A DNA stretch of 64,000 bases from contig JAJVIF010000002.1 of assembly GCA_022072165.1 (NCBI GenBank), forward strand, positions 430,063-494,062, read 5' to 3'. Below are positions 54,138-62,540 of the stretch, piece by piece. This DNA comes from a bacterium (GTDB taxonomy: Bacteria; JAJVIF01). A model generated the notes under the pieces. That model was given only the letters and a program-made list of their open reading frames with translations. It was not told the DNA's origin and did no database searches. Each line of letters begins with the position of its first letter. Position 1 is the stretch's first letter. The translations under genes and the position numbers were made by a program.

Positions 54138-54581
54138 ATGGAACTGACGAAAGAGATCTACCAGAACCCCGACGAAGCCCGTCAGGCACTCCGTGTCCTG
54201 AGTCCGTTCATGGTGGCCTACTGGACCCTCATCGTGATAGTCGCGGGGGTGATTGGCTTCGGCCTGTGGCGACTCATCTCGGCCCAGCGACGCATGGCGC
54301 GTCCCCCCGCCGCTCCGGCTTCCATGTCCAGCAAGGACGGCAAACTCACTGGCAGCAACTACGCTGGCCTGAGCAAAGAAGAGATGAAGCTCCTCCTCGA
54401 TGCCGAACTGAAACGACGAGCGGAAGCCGGTGAAACGGTGGTCCTGAAGAAGCCCTTCGAGGGTCCACTGGACTGGGAAGATGTCGACGAAAGCGGTGCG
54501 CCACGCCCGAAGGCCGAGCGAGGTCCGAGCTACGATGAGTGGCAGCGGTCGCAGGGGACCGGGCCTGCTGCCGACGTTTAG
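54138..54581 (+). CDS. Single-pass membrane protein of unknown function
   Basis: The 147-residue form starts MELTKEIYQNPDEAR. One TM segment lies at about residues 27-49 (YWTLIVIVAGVIGFGLW). The cytoplasmic tail is charged (SKEEMKLLLDAELKRRAEAG) and ends in an acidic linker. I do not recognise the family. In-frame ATGs upstream (54072, 54125) would lie before or inside the -10 box. Confidence 0.7.
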   Translation: MELTKEIYQNPDEARQALRVLSPFMVAYWTLIVIVAGVIGFGLWRLISAQRRMARPPAAPASMSSKDGKLTGSNYAGLSKEEMKLLLDAELKRRAEAGETVVLKKPFEGPLDWEDVDESGAPRPKAERGPSYDEWQRSQGTGPAADV

Positions 54582-54904
54582 TATTCCTCGAATATATCGC
54601 ATTAGACTGTCGCTATTAAGCAGCAGTTTAGCGATGCCGAGAGCAGCCGTCACTTACCAGAAATTTCGGGCTCCTGAAGCGCTGACATTTCCCGCATAGA
54701 ATGGGGAGAAACACAGGCCCTGCACAGCCTTCTGAGCCGGACCCCTGCCAGCGCAAATCCGGGAGAAAATCGGCACTTTTGAGCCGCCCTCAGCTTGCTT
54801 TTGCTCTTGGTAAGCCGCTATAATCGGAGGCCGCAACGGGGGCTGGCACTCGCACCCGGACGTCCCGACCTCGGGACGCTTTCTGTCTGCATGAAGGAGC
54901 ATCC
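54582..54904. other. Gap holding the gyrB promoter and an AT-richer stretch
   Basis: The first ~240 bases are AT-richer than the neighbours (for example TTCCTCGAATATATCGCATT) and have no gene. A TAGAAT box near 54696 might start a short transcript. The gyrB promoter lies at 54795-54824. Confidence 0.5.
54795..54824 (+). promoter_or_regulatory. gyrB promoter
   Basis: TTGCTT, an 18-base spacer and a perfect TATAAT within GCTATAAT. Transcription would start near 54831, with a leader of about 74 bases ending in AAGGAG. Confidence 0.8.
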
Positions 54905-56977
54905 ATGGCGCGAGCCAAGACCGGCAGCGAGACCCTCGATCTGCTGCCCGAAGAGCCGGTTCCCACTCCCCCGGATGTCGTCGATGAGGCGCTGGCGCAG
55001 GCCAAAGAGGTCACCAAAGCCAAAGGCCGGAGCGGTAAAGTCGCGACCGGAGTCGATACCGCCTACGGGGCCGAGCAGATCCAGGTCCTCAAGGGGCTGG
55101 AAGCGGTCCGGAAGCGGCCGGCGATGTACATCGGCTCCACTTCCGAGAAGGGGCTCCACCACCTCGTATACGAAGTGGTGGACAACTCGGTCGATGAGGC
55201 GATGGCGGGGCACTGCGACCGGATCGAAGTGCTGCTGAATCCTGATGGAAGTTGTACGGTCCGGGATAACGGGCGCGGCATCCCGGTCGAGATGCACCCC
55301 ACCGAGAAGAAGAGCACGCTGGAAGTGGTGCTGACTGTCCTCCATGCTGGCGGCAAGTTTTCCGGCGAGGGGTACAAAGTCTCTGGCGGCCTTCACGGTG
55401 TCGGGGTCTCCGTGGTCAACGCCCTCTCCGAGTGGCTGGAAGCGGAAGTCCAGCGCGATGGCAAAGTGCATCACATGCGCTTTCAGCGGGGCGATGCGGC
55501 GGGTCCCATTACCTCGAAGGGAAGCAGCAAGCAGACCGGCACCAGCATTACCTTCATGCCGGACAGCCAGATTTTCGAGACCGTCATCTGGGATTTCCAG
55601 GTGCTGGCCCGACGCTTCCGCGAGCTGGCGTATCTGAATCAGGGACTGGAGATTGTCTTCACGGATCGCCGCAAGGGCGAAGAGAAGACCGTCACCTACA
55701 AATACCCCGGCGGACTCCGGGCGTTCGTGGAAGAGCTGAATCACGACCACGAAGCCCTGCACAAGCAGATTTTTTACACCAGCCAGGTGGTGAAGCCCGG
55801 CGAGTCCGAAACCGACACCCGGGAGATCCAGGTCGAGTGTGCGCTCCAGTACAACACGGAGTACCGCGACCGCATCTTCACCTTCGCGAACAACATCAAC
55901 ACCGTCGAGGGGGGGACCCACCTAGAGGGCTTCAAAAGCGCCCTCACCCGCTCCCTGAATCAGGTCGCCCGAAAAACCAAGGTCCTGAAGGAGAAAGAAA
56001 AGAACCTCTCCGGTGATGATGCCCGGGAAGGGCTGACCGCGGTCATCTCAGTGAAGCTGCCCGACCCGCAGTTTGAAGGGCAGACCAAAACCCAGCTGGG
56101 GAACAGTTACATCAGGGGGCTGGTCGACTCCCTCATCTATGAGGAGTTCGGCACCTGGCTGGAGCAGAATCCAGCGATCCTGAAGCGCATTGTCGCAAAG
56201 GGACTCCAGGCGCAACGCGCCCGGGAAGCGGCGAAGGCCGCCCGCGACCGGACCCGCAAGCAGTCGCTCCTGAGGACCGGCGTCCTCTCCGGCAAGCTCG
56301 CGGACTGCTCCGAGATTAATCAGGACGAAAACGAACTCTTTCTGGTTGAGGGCGACAGCGCCGGTGGTACGGCCAAGCAGGGCCGCGACCGCCGCTTCCA
56401 GGCGATCCTCCCCCTGCGGGGCAAGATCATCAACGTCGAAAAGGCCCGCCTCGACAAGGTCCTGACCAACGAGGAAATCTCCAATCTCATCACCGCCATC
56501 GGCACCAACATCGGCGAGGAGTTCGACATCACGAAGCGTCGCTACGATAAAGTAATCGTGATGACCGACGCCGACGTGGACGGCGCACATATCCGGACCC
56601 TGATTCTCACCTTCCTCTTCCGGCACATGCCCGACCTCGTGCTGCGGGGGCATGTCTATGTGGCCCAACCACCGCTGTACAAGGTCACCAAGGGCAAAGA
56701 GTCGGTCTACTGCCTGGATGACGCGGCCCTCGACGCGCAGATGAAAAAGTTCGGTGGCAAAGCCGATCTCAAGCGCTTTAAGGGGTTGGGGGAGATGAAC
56801 CCCGATGAACTCCAGGAAACGACCATGGACCCGGCAACCCGCACCCTGCTGAAGATCAACATCGACGACATGGTGGAAGCCGAGGAGACCTTCGAGATCC
56901 TCATGGGGGACAACGTGGAGCCCCGTCGTAACTTCATCACCGACCGGGCCCGGACCGTCGTCGAACTCGACATCTAG
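54905..56977 (+). CDS. gyrB: DNA gyrase subunit B
   Basis: This 690-residue GHKL ATPase has KRPAMYIGSTSEKGLHHLVY, VRDNGRGIPVEMHP and GGLHGVGVSVVNALS. The Toprim domain has LFLVEGDSAGGTAKQGRDR, a DADVDGAHIRTL metal site and the C-terminal FKGLGEMNPDELQETTMDP. The N-terminus carries ~50 extra residues, mostly charged, before the ATPase core. With GyrA it introduces negative supercoils. AAGGAG fixes the start. Confidence 0.97.
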   Translation: MARAKTGSETLDLLPEEPVPTPPDVVDEALAQAKEVTKAKGRSGKVATGVDTAYGAEQIQVLKGLEAVRKRPAMYIGSTSEKGLHHLVYEVVDNSVDEAMAGHCDRIEVLLNPDGSCTVRDNGRGIPVEMHPTEKKSTLEVVLTVLHAGGKFSGEGYKVSGGLHGVGVSVVNALSEWLEAEVQRDGKVHHMRFQRGDAAGPITSKGSSKQTGTSITFMPDSQIFETVIWDFQVLARRFRELAYLNQGLEIVFTDRRKGEEKTVTYKYPGGLRAFVEELNHDHEALHKQIFYTSQVVKPGESETDTREIQVECALQYNTEYRDRIFTFANNINTVEGGTHLEGFKSALTRSLNQVARKTKVLKEKEKNLSGDDAREGLTAVISVKLPDPQFEGQTKTQLGNSYIRGLVDSLIYEEFGTWLEQNPAILKRIVAKGLQAQRAREAAKAARDRTRKQSLLRTGVLSGKLADCSEINQDENELFLVEGDSAGGTAKQGRDRRFQAILPLRGKIINVEKARLDKVLTNEEISNLITAIGTNIGEEFDITKRRYDKVIVMTDADVDGAHIRTLILTFLFRHMPDLVLRGHVYVAQPPLYKVTKGKESVYCLDDAALDAQMKKFGGKADLKRFKGLGEMNPDELQETTMDPATRTLLKINIDDMVEAEETFEILMGDNVEPRRNFITDRARTVVELDI

Positions 56978-57055
56978 GCCGCCCTGTTTCGTCACGCACT
57001 CGCTGTCCCGGCGCGGCAGCACCCAGCGCCATCGTTCATCCAAAGGAGTCCCGGC

Positions 57056-57601
57056 ATGTCGGAGCCCGCTATCAGTCAGGTCACCATCGTCAAAGACCCC
57101 AAGGACTGCCTCACCGAGGTCGCGAAGCTCGCCTTCGACCTCGTACTGCATGGCAGCCAGTACGACCCGGTGGAGGTCCCCCGGCAGGAGCTCGCCGCGT
57201 ATCTGGAGAGCAAAGTCCTCGACTGGATCCTTTCGGACTCCTTTGCGCTCTTTGTCGCGAAAGATGGCGAGACGCCGGTGGGGTATCTCCTGGCGGAGAT
57301 CACCCTGTTCCCGCTGGAGTTCGAGGTCCGGAAGCGGGGCCTGATTGCCGGGATCTATGTGGAGCGCCGGTATCGTCGCGATGGCCTCGGCCACAAGCTG
57401 CTGGAAGCCACCTACGACTGGTTCGACCGCCACGGCGTCACCATCATTGAGCTGGTTGACCGCTACGGCAACGACATCGGGCGGTCCTTCTGGGCCGCCG
57501 AAGGGTTCGAGCCGAGCCGGGTGATCCTGCGACGCACCATCGGCGATCACCTCCCGGACAATGGCGACAAGTCCAAAGCCGCCGGTCCTAACCCGAGCTA
57601 G
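57056..57601 (+). CDS. GNAT family N-acetyltransferase between gyrB and gyrA
   Basis: This 181-residue protein has a GNAT domain with motif A (GIYVERRYRRDGLGHKLLEA; core RRDGLGHKLL) and the late IELVDRYGNDIGRSFWAAEGF segment. AAAGGAG lies upstream of the ATG at 57056. It sits 78 bases after gyrB and 52 bases before gyrA on the same strand, so it is likely co-transcribed with the gyrase genes. The substrate is unknown. Confidence 0.88.
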   Translation: MSEPAISQVTIVKDPKDCLTEVAKLAFDLVLHGSQYDPVEVPRQELAAYLESKVLDWILSDSFALFVAKDGETPVGYLLAEITLFPLEFEVRKRGLIAGIYVERRYRRDGLGHKLLEATYDWFDRHGVTIIELVDRYGNDIGRSFWAAEGFEPSRVILRRTIGDHLPDNGDKSKAAGPNPS

Positions 57602-57653
57602 CCCCGCGCTTGTCGCTTCCCTTTCTTCGCACTCGCTGACAGGAGCCTGATTC

Positions 57654-60218
57654 GTGCCTCCCAAAAAGCCGCAGCCGCCACTTCCCGACCCGGAACTTCC
57701 CCTGGGGAACATCAAGCCCGTCGATATCTCCGAGGAGATGCGGGAGAACTACATCACCTACGCCCTGTCGGTGATCAAGTCCCGGGCGTTGCCGGATGTC
57801 CGGGATGGCCTCAAGCCGGTGCACCGCCGCATCCTGACCGTGATGTGGGAGGGGGGCTATCGCAGCGACCGCTCCCATGTGAAATCAGCCTCCGTGGTGG
57901 GCGATGCCCTGAAGATGTATCACCCGCATGGCGACCAGTCGGTGTACGACGCCATGGTCCGGATGGCGCAGGACTTCAATCTCCGCTACCCGCTGGTCGA
58001 TGGCCACGGCAACTTCGGGTCGGTCGATGGCGACCCCCCGGCGGCCTACCGGTACACCGAAGCCCGGATGAACAAGCTCGCCGAGGAACTCCTGGCGGAC
58101 ATCGACAAATCAACCGTCGATTACCAGCCTAACTTCGATGACTCCCGGCAGGAGCCTTCCGTCCTCCCGAGCCGGCTGCCGCATCTGCTGATGAACGGCG
58201 CGGATGGCATCGCGGTCGGGATGGCGACCAGCATCCCGCCCCACAACCTCCAGGAAATCGTCGCGGGGACCCTCGCCTATCTGAAGGATCGCACGCTCTC
58301 CGATGAGCAACTGACCGAGTACATCAAGGGGCCGGACTTCCCTACGGGCGGCATCATCCGGGGGCTGGAGGGGATCAAAAAGGCTTACACCACCGGCAAG
58401 GGGTTCGTGGACCTCTATGCGGTCGCGGACATCGAGCCGATGCGGGACCGCTCGCAGATCGTGGTGACCCAGATTCCGTATCAGGTCAACAAATCCTCGC
58501 TGCTGGAGCAGATTCGAGAAGGGGTGGAGACCGGCAAGCTCACCGGCATCTCCGACCTGCGTGATGAGTCCGACCGGAACGGGATGCGGATTGTCATTGA
58601 GTGCAAACGCGACGCCATCCCACGCGATGTCCTGAAGCGGCTCTACAAGCACACCCTGCTTTATAAGCGCTGGCACATCAATCTGCTGGCGCTCGATACC
58701 GCGCAGCCGACCCGGGACCCCCGGAAAACCGGCCTCAGAAAGCTGCCGTTGCGGCCGTTCAATCAGCCCCGGATTTTCACCCTCGGGCCGATTCTCGGAG
58801 CGTGGCTCGACCATCGCTTCGAGGTCATCATCCGCCGGACTATGCACGACCTCGCGGAAGCGGAGGCCCGTGCCCACATCCTCGAAGGGCTCCTGAAAGC
58901 CCTGGATCACATCGACCGGATCATCGCACTGATTCGGGGGAGCCAGTCCACCTCGGAAGCCCGGGCGGCCCTCATCGCGGAATTCGCGTTCTCCGAGATC
59001 CAGGCGAACGCTATTCTCGACATGCAGTTGCGACGGCTGGTGGGGCTGGAGCGCGAGAAGCTCCAGAGTGAGTACGACCAGCTGATGGCTACCATCGCCG
59101 ACTACCGCGACATCCTCGCCCAGGATGCCCGGGTCTGGGAGATCATCGAAAAGGACCTCAAAGAGGTCGCGAAGCAGTATGGCGATCCCCGGAAGACCCG
59201 CATTGAGGCCGAAGAGCTCAACATCGATCAGGATGATCTGGTGCCCCGGGAAAACATCATCATCTCGCTGACCGATGACGGGTACATCAAGCGGATCAAT
59301 CTCGGCGCGTACCGGGTCCAGGGACGCGGCGGCAAAGGGATTAAAGGCGCGAAAACCAAGGGTGAAGATGTTGTGACCCAGGTGGTCTCCACCACCACGC
59401 ATCACAACCTCCTCTTCTTCACCGACAAAGGGCGTGTGTTTGGATTGCGGGCGTATCAGCTCCCGTCATACGACCGGACCGCCAAAGGGATGCCGGTGAT
59501 CAACTTCATCTCGCTGAATCCCGGCGAGAAGGTGCTGTCGATTCTCCCGACATCGATTGGCGAGAGCAGTACGGATCAGTACCTCTTCTTCGCGACCTCC
59601 CTGGGGCAGGTGAAGAAAACAGCGCTGGCCGAATACGACTTCATGCCATCGAACGGCAAGATCGCCATCGATCTGCAGGACGATGATACGCTGGCTGGTG
59701 TCCATCTCCTCTCCCGGGAGGATGAAGTGATTCTGGTGACCTCCAAGGGGATGAGCATTCGCTTCTCGACGGAACAGGCACGTTCGATGGGTCGCGACAC
59801 GAAGGGAGTCCGGGGCATTTCGCTTGGTCCCGGCGATCTGGTGGTCGACATGGCGATCGCGACGCAGGCCCCGGATCTGGTGCTCCTGACAAGCGGTGGC
59901 TACGGAAAGCGGACTGCGGTCGAGGAGTTCCGGAAGCAATCCCGTGGTGGCAAGGGCGTCAAGTGCTATCGCGTCAGCGATGCGACCGGGTCGGTGCTCT
60001 TCTGTCGGGGCGTATCCAACGACGAAGAGCTGATTCTCTTCACGAGCAAGGGGATCGCCAATCGCCAGAAGCTCGATGACATCCGCAAGATTGGCCGCGC
60101 CACGAAGGGCGTCCGGGTGATCAAGCTGGGCGAGGGTGACACTCTGGCAACAGCGTCGGTGGTCGTGAGCGAGGACTTCCTGGCCAAAGCCGCCGAAGAA
60201 GAGGTCGTCCCGCAGTAG
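57654..60218 (+). CDS. gyrA: DNA gyrase subunit A
   Basis: This 854-residue protein starts at a GTG ([15 protein letters not shown]). The catalytic Tyr is in [10 protein letters not shown]. The breakage-reunion domain has [20 protein letters not shown] and the quinolone-region motif [13 protein letters not shown]. The C-terminal beta-pinwheel has a GyrA-box-like [14 protein letters not shown], supporting gyrase over topoisomerase IV. The residue matching E. coli Ser83 is Gln here. Confidence 0.95.
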   Translation: MPPKKPQPPLPDPELPLGNIKPVDISEEMRENYITYALSVIKSRALPDVRDGLKPVHRRILTVMWEGGYRSDRSHVKSASVVGDALKMYHPHGDQSVYDAMVRMAQDFNLRYPLVDGHGNFGSVDGDPPAAYRYTEARMNKLAEELLADIDKSTVDYQPNFDDSRQEPSVLPSRLPHLLMNGADGIAVGMATSIPPHNLQEIVAGTLAYLKDRTLSDEQLTEYIKGPDFPTGGIIRGLEGIKKAYTTGKGFVDLYAVADIEPMRDRSQIVVTQIPYQVNKSSLLEQIREGVETGKLTGISDLRDESDRNGMRIVIECKRDAIPRDVLKRLYKHTLLYKRWHINLLALDTAQPTRDPRKTGLRKLPLRPFNQPRIFTLGPILGAWLDHRFEVIIRRTMHDLAEAEARAHILEGLLKALDHIDRIIALIRGSQSTSEARAALIAEFAFSEIQANAILDMQLRRLVGLEREKLQSEYDQLMATIADYRDILAQDARVWEIIEKDLKEVAKQYGDPRKTRIEAEELNIDQDDLVPRENIIISLTDDGYIKRINLGAYRVQGRGGKGIKGAKTKGEDVVTQVVSTTTHHNLLFFTDKGRVFGLRAYQLPSYDRTAKGMPVINFISLNPGEKVLSILPTSIGESSTDQYLFFATSLGQVKKTALAEYDFMPSNGKIAIDLQDDDTLAGVHLLSREDEVILVTSKGMSIRFSTEQARSMGRDTKGVRGISLGPGDLVVDMAIATQAPDLVLLTSGGYGKRTAVEEFRKQSRGGKGVKCYRVSDATGSVLFCRGVSNDEELILFTSKGIANRQKLDDIRKIGRATKGVRVIKLGEGDTLATASVVVSEDFLAKAAEEEVVPQ

Positions 60219-60287
60219 TCAGTAGATACGCCAGTTTATTTCCCCGGCCTTTGGACGACGGTGCCTGGCCTGATTCGTAACTTTTGG

Positions 60288-60318
60288 ACGACGGCGCTTG
60301 CGCCGTCGTTTCTTTTTT
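60288..60318 (+). terminator. Rho-independent terminator of gyrA
   Basis: A 9-bp stem ACGACGGCG/CGCCGTCGT with a CTTG loop and TTCTTTTTT. Related ggacgacgg sequences flank it at 60253 and 60287. Confidence 0.9.
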
Positions 60319-60375
60319 CAGGAGCAACGGCGCGAGCGCCGGTGTCCATCAGAAGCCAGAAGCCCTGAGGGATAA

Positions 60376-61449
60376 CTACCAGGCTCGACCGTACTGCACC
60401 GGAGCGACCAGCTGCTCTTGTAGTCCCAGCTCGGCTGCTGCCCGACGCGGGAAGTAGGGGTCCCGCAACGACTCCCGGGCCAGCAGCACCAGATCGGCCT
60501 GTTCTTCCGCGATGATCCGCGACGCCTCCTCGCTGGTGGTGATGAGTCCCACGGCGGCGGTCCTGATAGCCGCCTGACTCTTCACTGCGGCGGCGAAGGG
60601 GACCTGAAAACAGGGACCCACCGGTATCGTGGCATCCGGGGTCGATCCGCCGGATGAGCAGTCGATGAGGTCGACCCCCTCGCGCTTGAGACGTTCCGCC
60701 AGGTCGACGCTGTCCTGCAGGGTCCAGCCACCCTCCACCCAGTCAGACGCACTGATCCTGACTGCCAGGGGGAGGGCAGCGGGCCAGACTTCCCGGACTC
60801 CCCGGACCGTCTCCAGCAACATCCGGATGCGATTCTCGAATCGACCACCATAGTCATCGGTGCGCTGATTCGACAGGGGCGACAGGAAGCTGTTGAGCAA
60901 ATAGCCGTGCGCCGCATGAAGCTCCACCAGACGAAAACCCGCCTGAAGCGCTCTGACGGCCGCATCACGGAAGGCTCGCTGGACAGAGGCGATGTCTGCG
61001 AGCGACATTTCTTTCGGCGCGGGGGTCTGGGGCGAGAACTGCAGCGCGGAGGGTCCGATGACCTCCTCGGGCCAGCCGCCGGCATCGGCCCAGGCGATGC
61101 CGCGGCCGCGCCAGGGCGCGAAGGTCGAGGCTTTACGTCCGGCATGGGCCAGCTGAATCGCCGGGACTGCGCCCTGCGATGCGATAAACGCGGTGACCCG
61201 CTCCCAGGGGAGGATCTGTGCATCCGACCAGAGGCCCGTATCTTCGGGCGAGATGCGCCCCCGTGGCTCAACTGCCGTCGCTTCGGCGATCACCAGCCCA
61301 GCCCCACCGACCGCCCGACTGCCGAGATGTACGAGATGCCAGTCGCCTGGCACGCCATCGATGGCAGAGTACTGGCACATCGGCGAGACACCGATGCGAT
61401 TGCGCAGCGTGACGCTGCGGAGCGACAGGGGGTCGAACAGTCCGGGCAT
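60376..61449 (-). CDS. Old yellow enzyme family NADH:flavin oxidoreductase (YqjM/NamA-like)
   Basis: This 357-residue TIM-barrel flavoprotein has SVTLRNRIGVSPMCQYSA (the Cys typical of YqjM-type enzymes), PAIQLAHAGRKAS, ELHAAHGYLLNSFLSPLSNQR (the core HAAHGYLL with substrate-binding His) and DLVLLARESLRDPYFP for FMN. It reduces activated C=C bonds with NAD(P)H. The physiological substrate is unknown. Confidence 0.94.
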   Translation of the reverse strand: MPGLFDPLSLRSVTLRNRIGVSPMCQYSAIDGVPGDWHLVHLGSRAVGGAGLVIAEATAVEPRGRISPEDTGLWSDAQILPWERVTAFIASQGAVPAIQLAHAGRKASTFAPWRGRGIAWADAGGWPEEVIGPSALQFSPQTPAPKEMSLADIASVQRAFRDAAVRALQAGFRLVELHAAHGYLLNSFLSPLSNQRTDDYGGRFENRIRMLLETVRGVREVWPAALPLAVRISASDWVEGGWTLQDSVDLAERLKREGVDLIDCSSGGSTPDATIPVGPCFQVPFAAAVKSQAAIRTAAVGLITTSEEASRIIAEEQADLVLLARESLRDPYFPRRAAAELGLQEQLVAPVQYGRAW

Positions 61450-61490
61450 CGGGCAGCGGCTCCGTTAGGGGGGGGTGATGAGATTCGGGG

Positions 61491-61895
61491 TCAGTCGCTC
61501 AGGCCAGGGAGGAGATCATCGAACTCGGTGGCCGCGGCAGTCGCGCCGACTGTAGCAGCGCTGCCGCTCGCAGCCTCTGTGCTGCTCACAGTTCCGGGAG
61601 ATGCACTGGCTTTCGAAGCTGCGGCCGCGAGTTTCGCCTGTTCCGCAGGACTCCGGGACTGCTTTTTCAATTCGGCGATCGCCCGCAAGCGCTCTTCCTC
61701 CCGGGCCCAGTCGACGTTGAGCTTGTCCTTCGATTCCAGTTGTCGACGGCCAACGAAGAGGAGCATAAGGAATATGAGGACGGAGAGTCCGGCTGCAATC
61801 AGGACGGCGATGCGTGTCTGCGCCTCGGCACTCTCCAGCTGACTGGACTGTGCCAAAACGAGGAAGCAAATGGCATCGAGCGACAGGGCGATCAT
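61491..61895 (-). CDS. Small membrane protein of unknown function next to def
   Basis: This 134-residue protein has one hydrophobic segment near the N-terminus (IALSLDAICFLVLAQ) and another at about 29-47 (IAVLIAAGLSVLIFLMLLFVG), then a charged helix (DWAREEERLRAIAELKK) and a low-complexity Ala/Ser tail. Its ATG overlaps the def stop (TAATG), so the two are coupled. No family was recognised. Confidence 0.68.
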   Translation of the reverse strand: MIALSLDAICFLVLAQSSQLESAEAQTRIAVLIAAGLSVLIFLMLLFVGRRQLESKDKLNVDWAREEERLRAIAELKKQSRSPAEQAKLAAAASKASASPGTVSSTEAASGSAATVGATAAATEFDDLLPGLSD

Positions 61896-62428
61896 TACCC
61901 CTGCGACGTCTCCAGCGCGGGCTCAGCGACGGCGGGAGCGGCTTCCACATCCTCGAACCGATTGCACTGCTTCAGCGTCCCGGATTCCATCCGGTCGACA
62001 AAGAGAATGCCATCGAGATGATCCATCTCGTGCTGGAAGATCCGGGCTTCCCATCCCTGGATGGTCCGTTCGACCTTCTTCATCTGCTCGTCGAGATACT
62101 TGACGGTGATCTCAAACGCCCGGGCGACTTCGGCGGTATAGCCCTCATAGGAGAGGCAGCCCTCTTCGGCGACAGAGTTCCCGCGGCGATTCGTGATGAC
62201 CGGATTGATCACCACCCGAAACTCGGTGGACTCCAGGTCCAGGGTGTAGATGAAGAAGCGCTTCTCGATGCCGACCTGCGGCGCGGAGAGCCCGACCCCC
62301 CGATGGGTGATCATGGTCTCGAACATATCCGCGAGCGTCTCCTCGAAATCATCGGGGAGGAACTTCACGGTGGAGCAGTTCACCCGCAGATCCGGATCTT
62401 CGATGTCGAGAATGGGCAGCAGCGCCAC
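61895..62428 (-). CDS. def: Peptide deformylase
   Basis: This 177-residue metalloenzyme removes the formyl group from nascent peptides. The three family motifs are GVGLSAPQVG, EEGCLS (metal Cys) and QHEMDHLDG (HExxH). The start is GTG at 62428 behind GAGG. A minus-strand TATATT at about 62479-62484 is a candidate -10. The C-terminus is about 20 residues longer than usual. Confidence 0.96.
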   Translation of the reverse strand: MALLPILDIEDPDLRVNCSTVKFLPDDFEETLADMFETMITHRGVGLSAPQVGIEKRFFIYTLDLESTEFRVVINPVITNRRGNSVAEEGCLSYEGYTAEVARAFEITVKYLDEQMKKVERTIQGWEARIFQHEMDHLDGILFVDRMESGTLKQCNRFEDVEAAPAVAEPALETSQG

Positions 62429-62540
62429 GGGGCACCTCGTCGGCAGCGTCGGCCGCGTACGGCCTCAGTAGTGTCACAAATATACCAGTCCCCATCTGGC
62501 TGACGGCCAATAGTTTCCCGCAGATACACACCCATACGCA

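Noticed and set aside
56048-57715. 555-residue minus-strand frame opposite gyrB and the GNAT gene
   Set aside because: It is an antisense artefact of GC-rich coding sequence; both plus-strand genes are certain.
58110-59405. 431-residue minus-strand frame opposite gyrA
   Set aside because: It is antisense to gyrA and shows no homology-like motifs.
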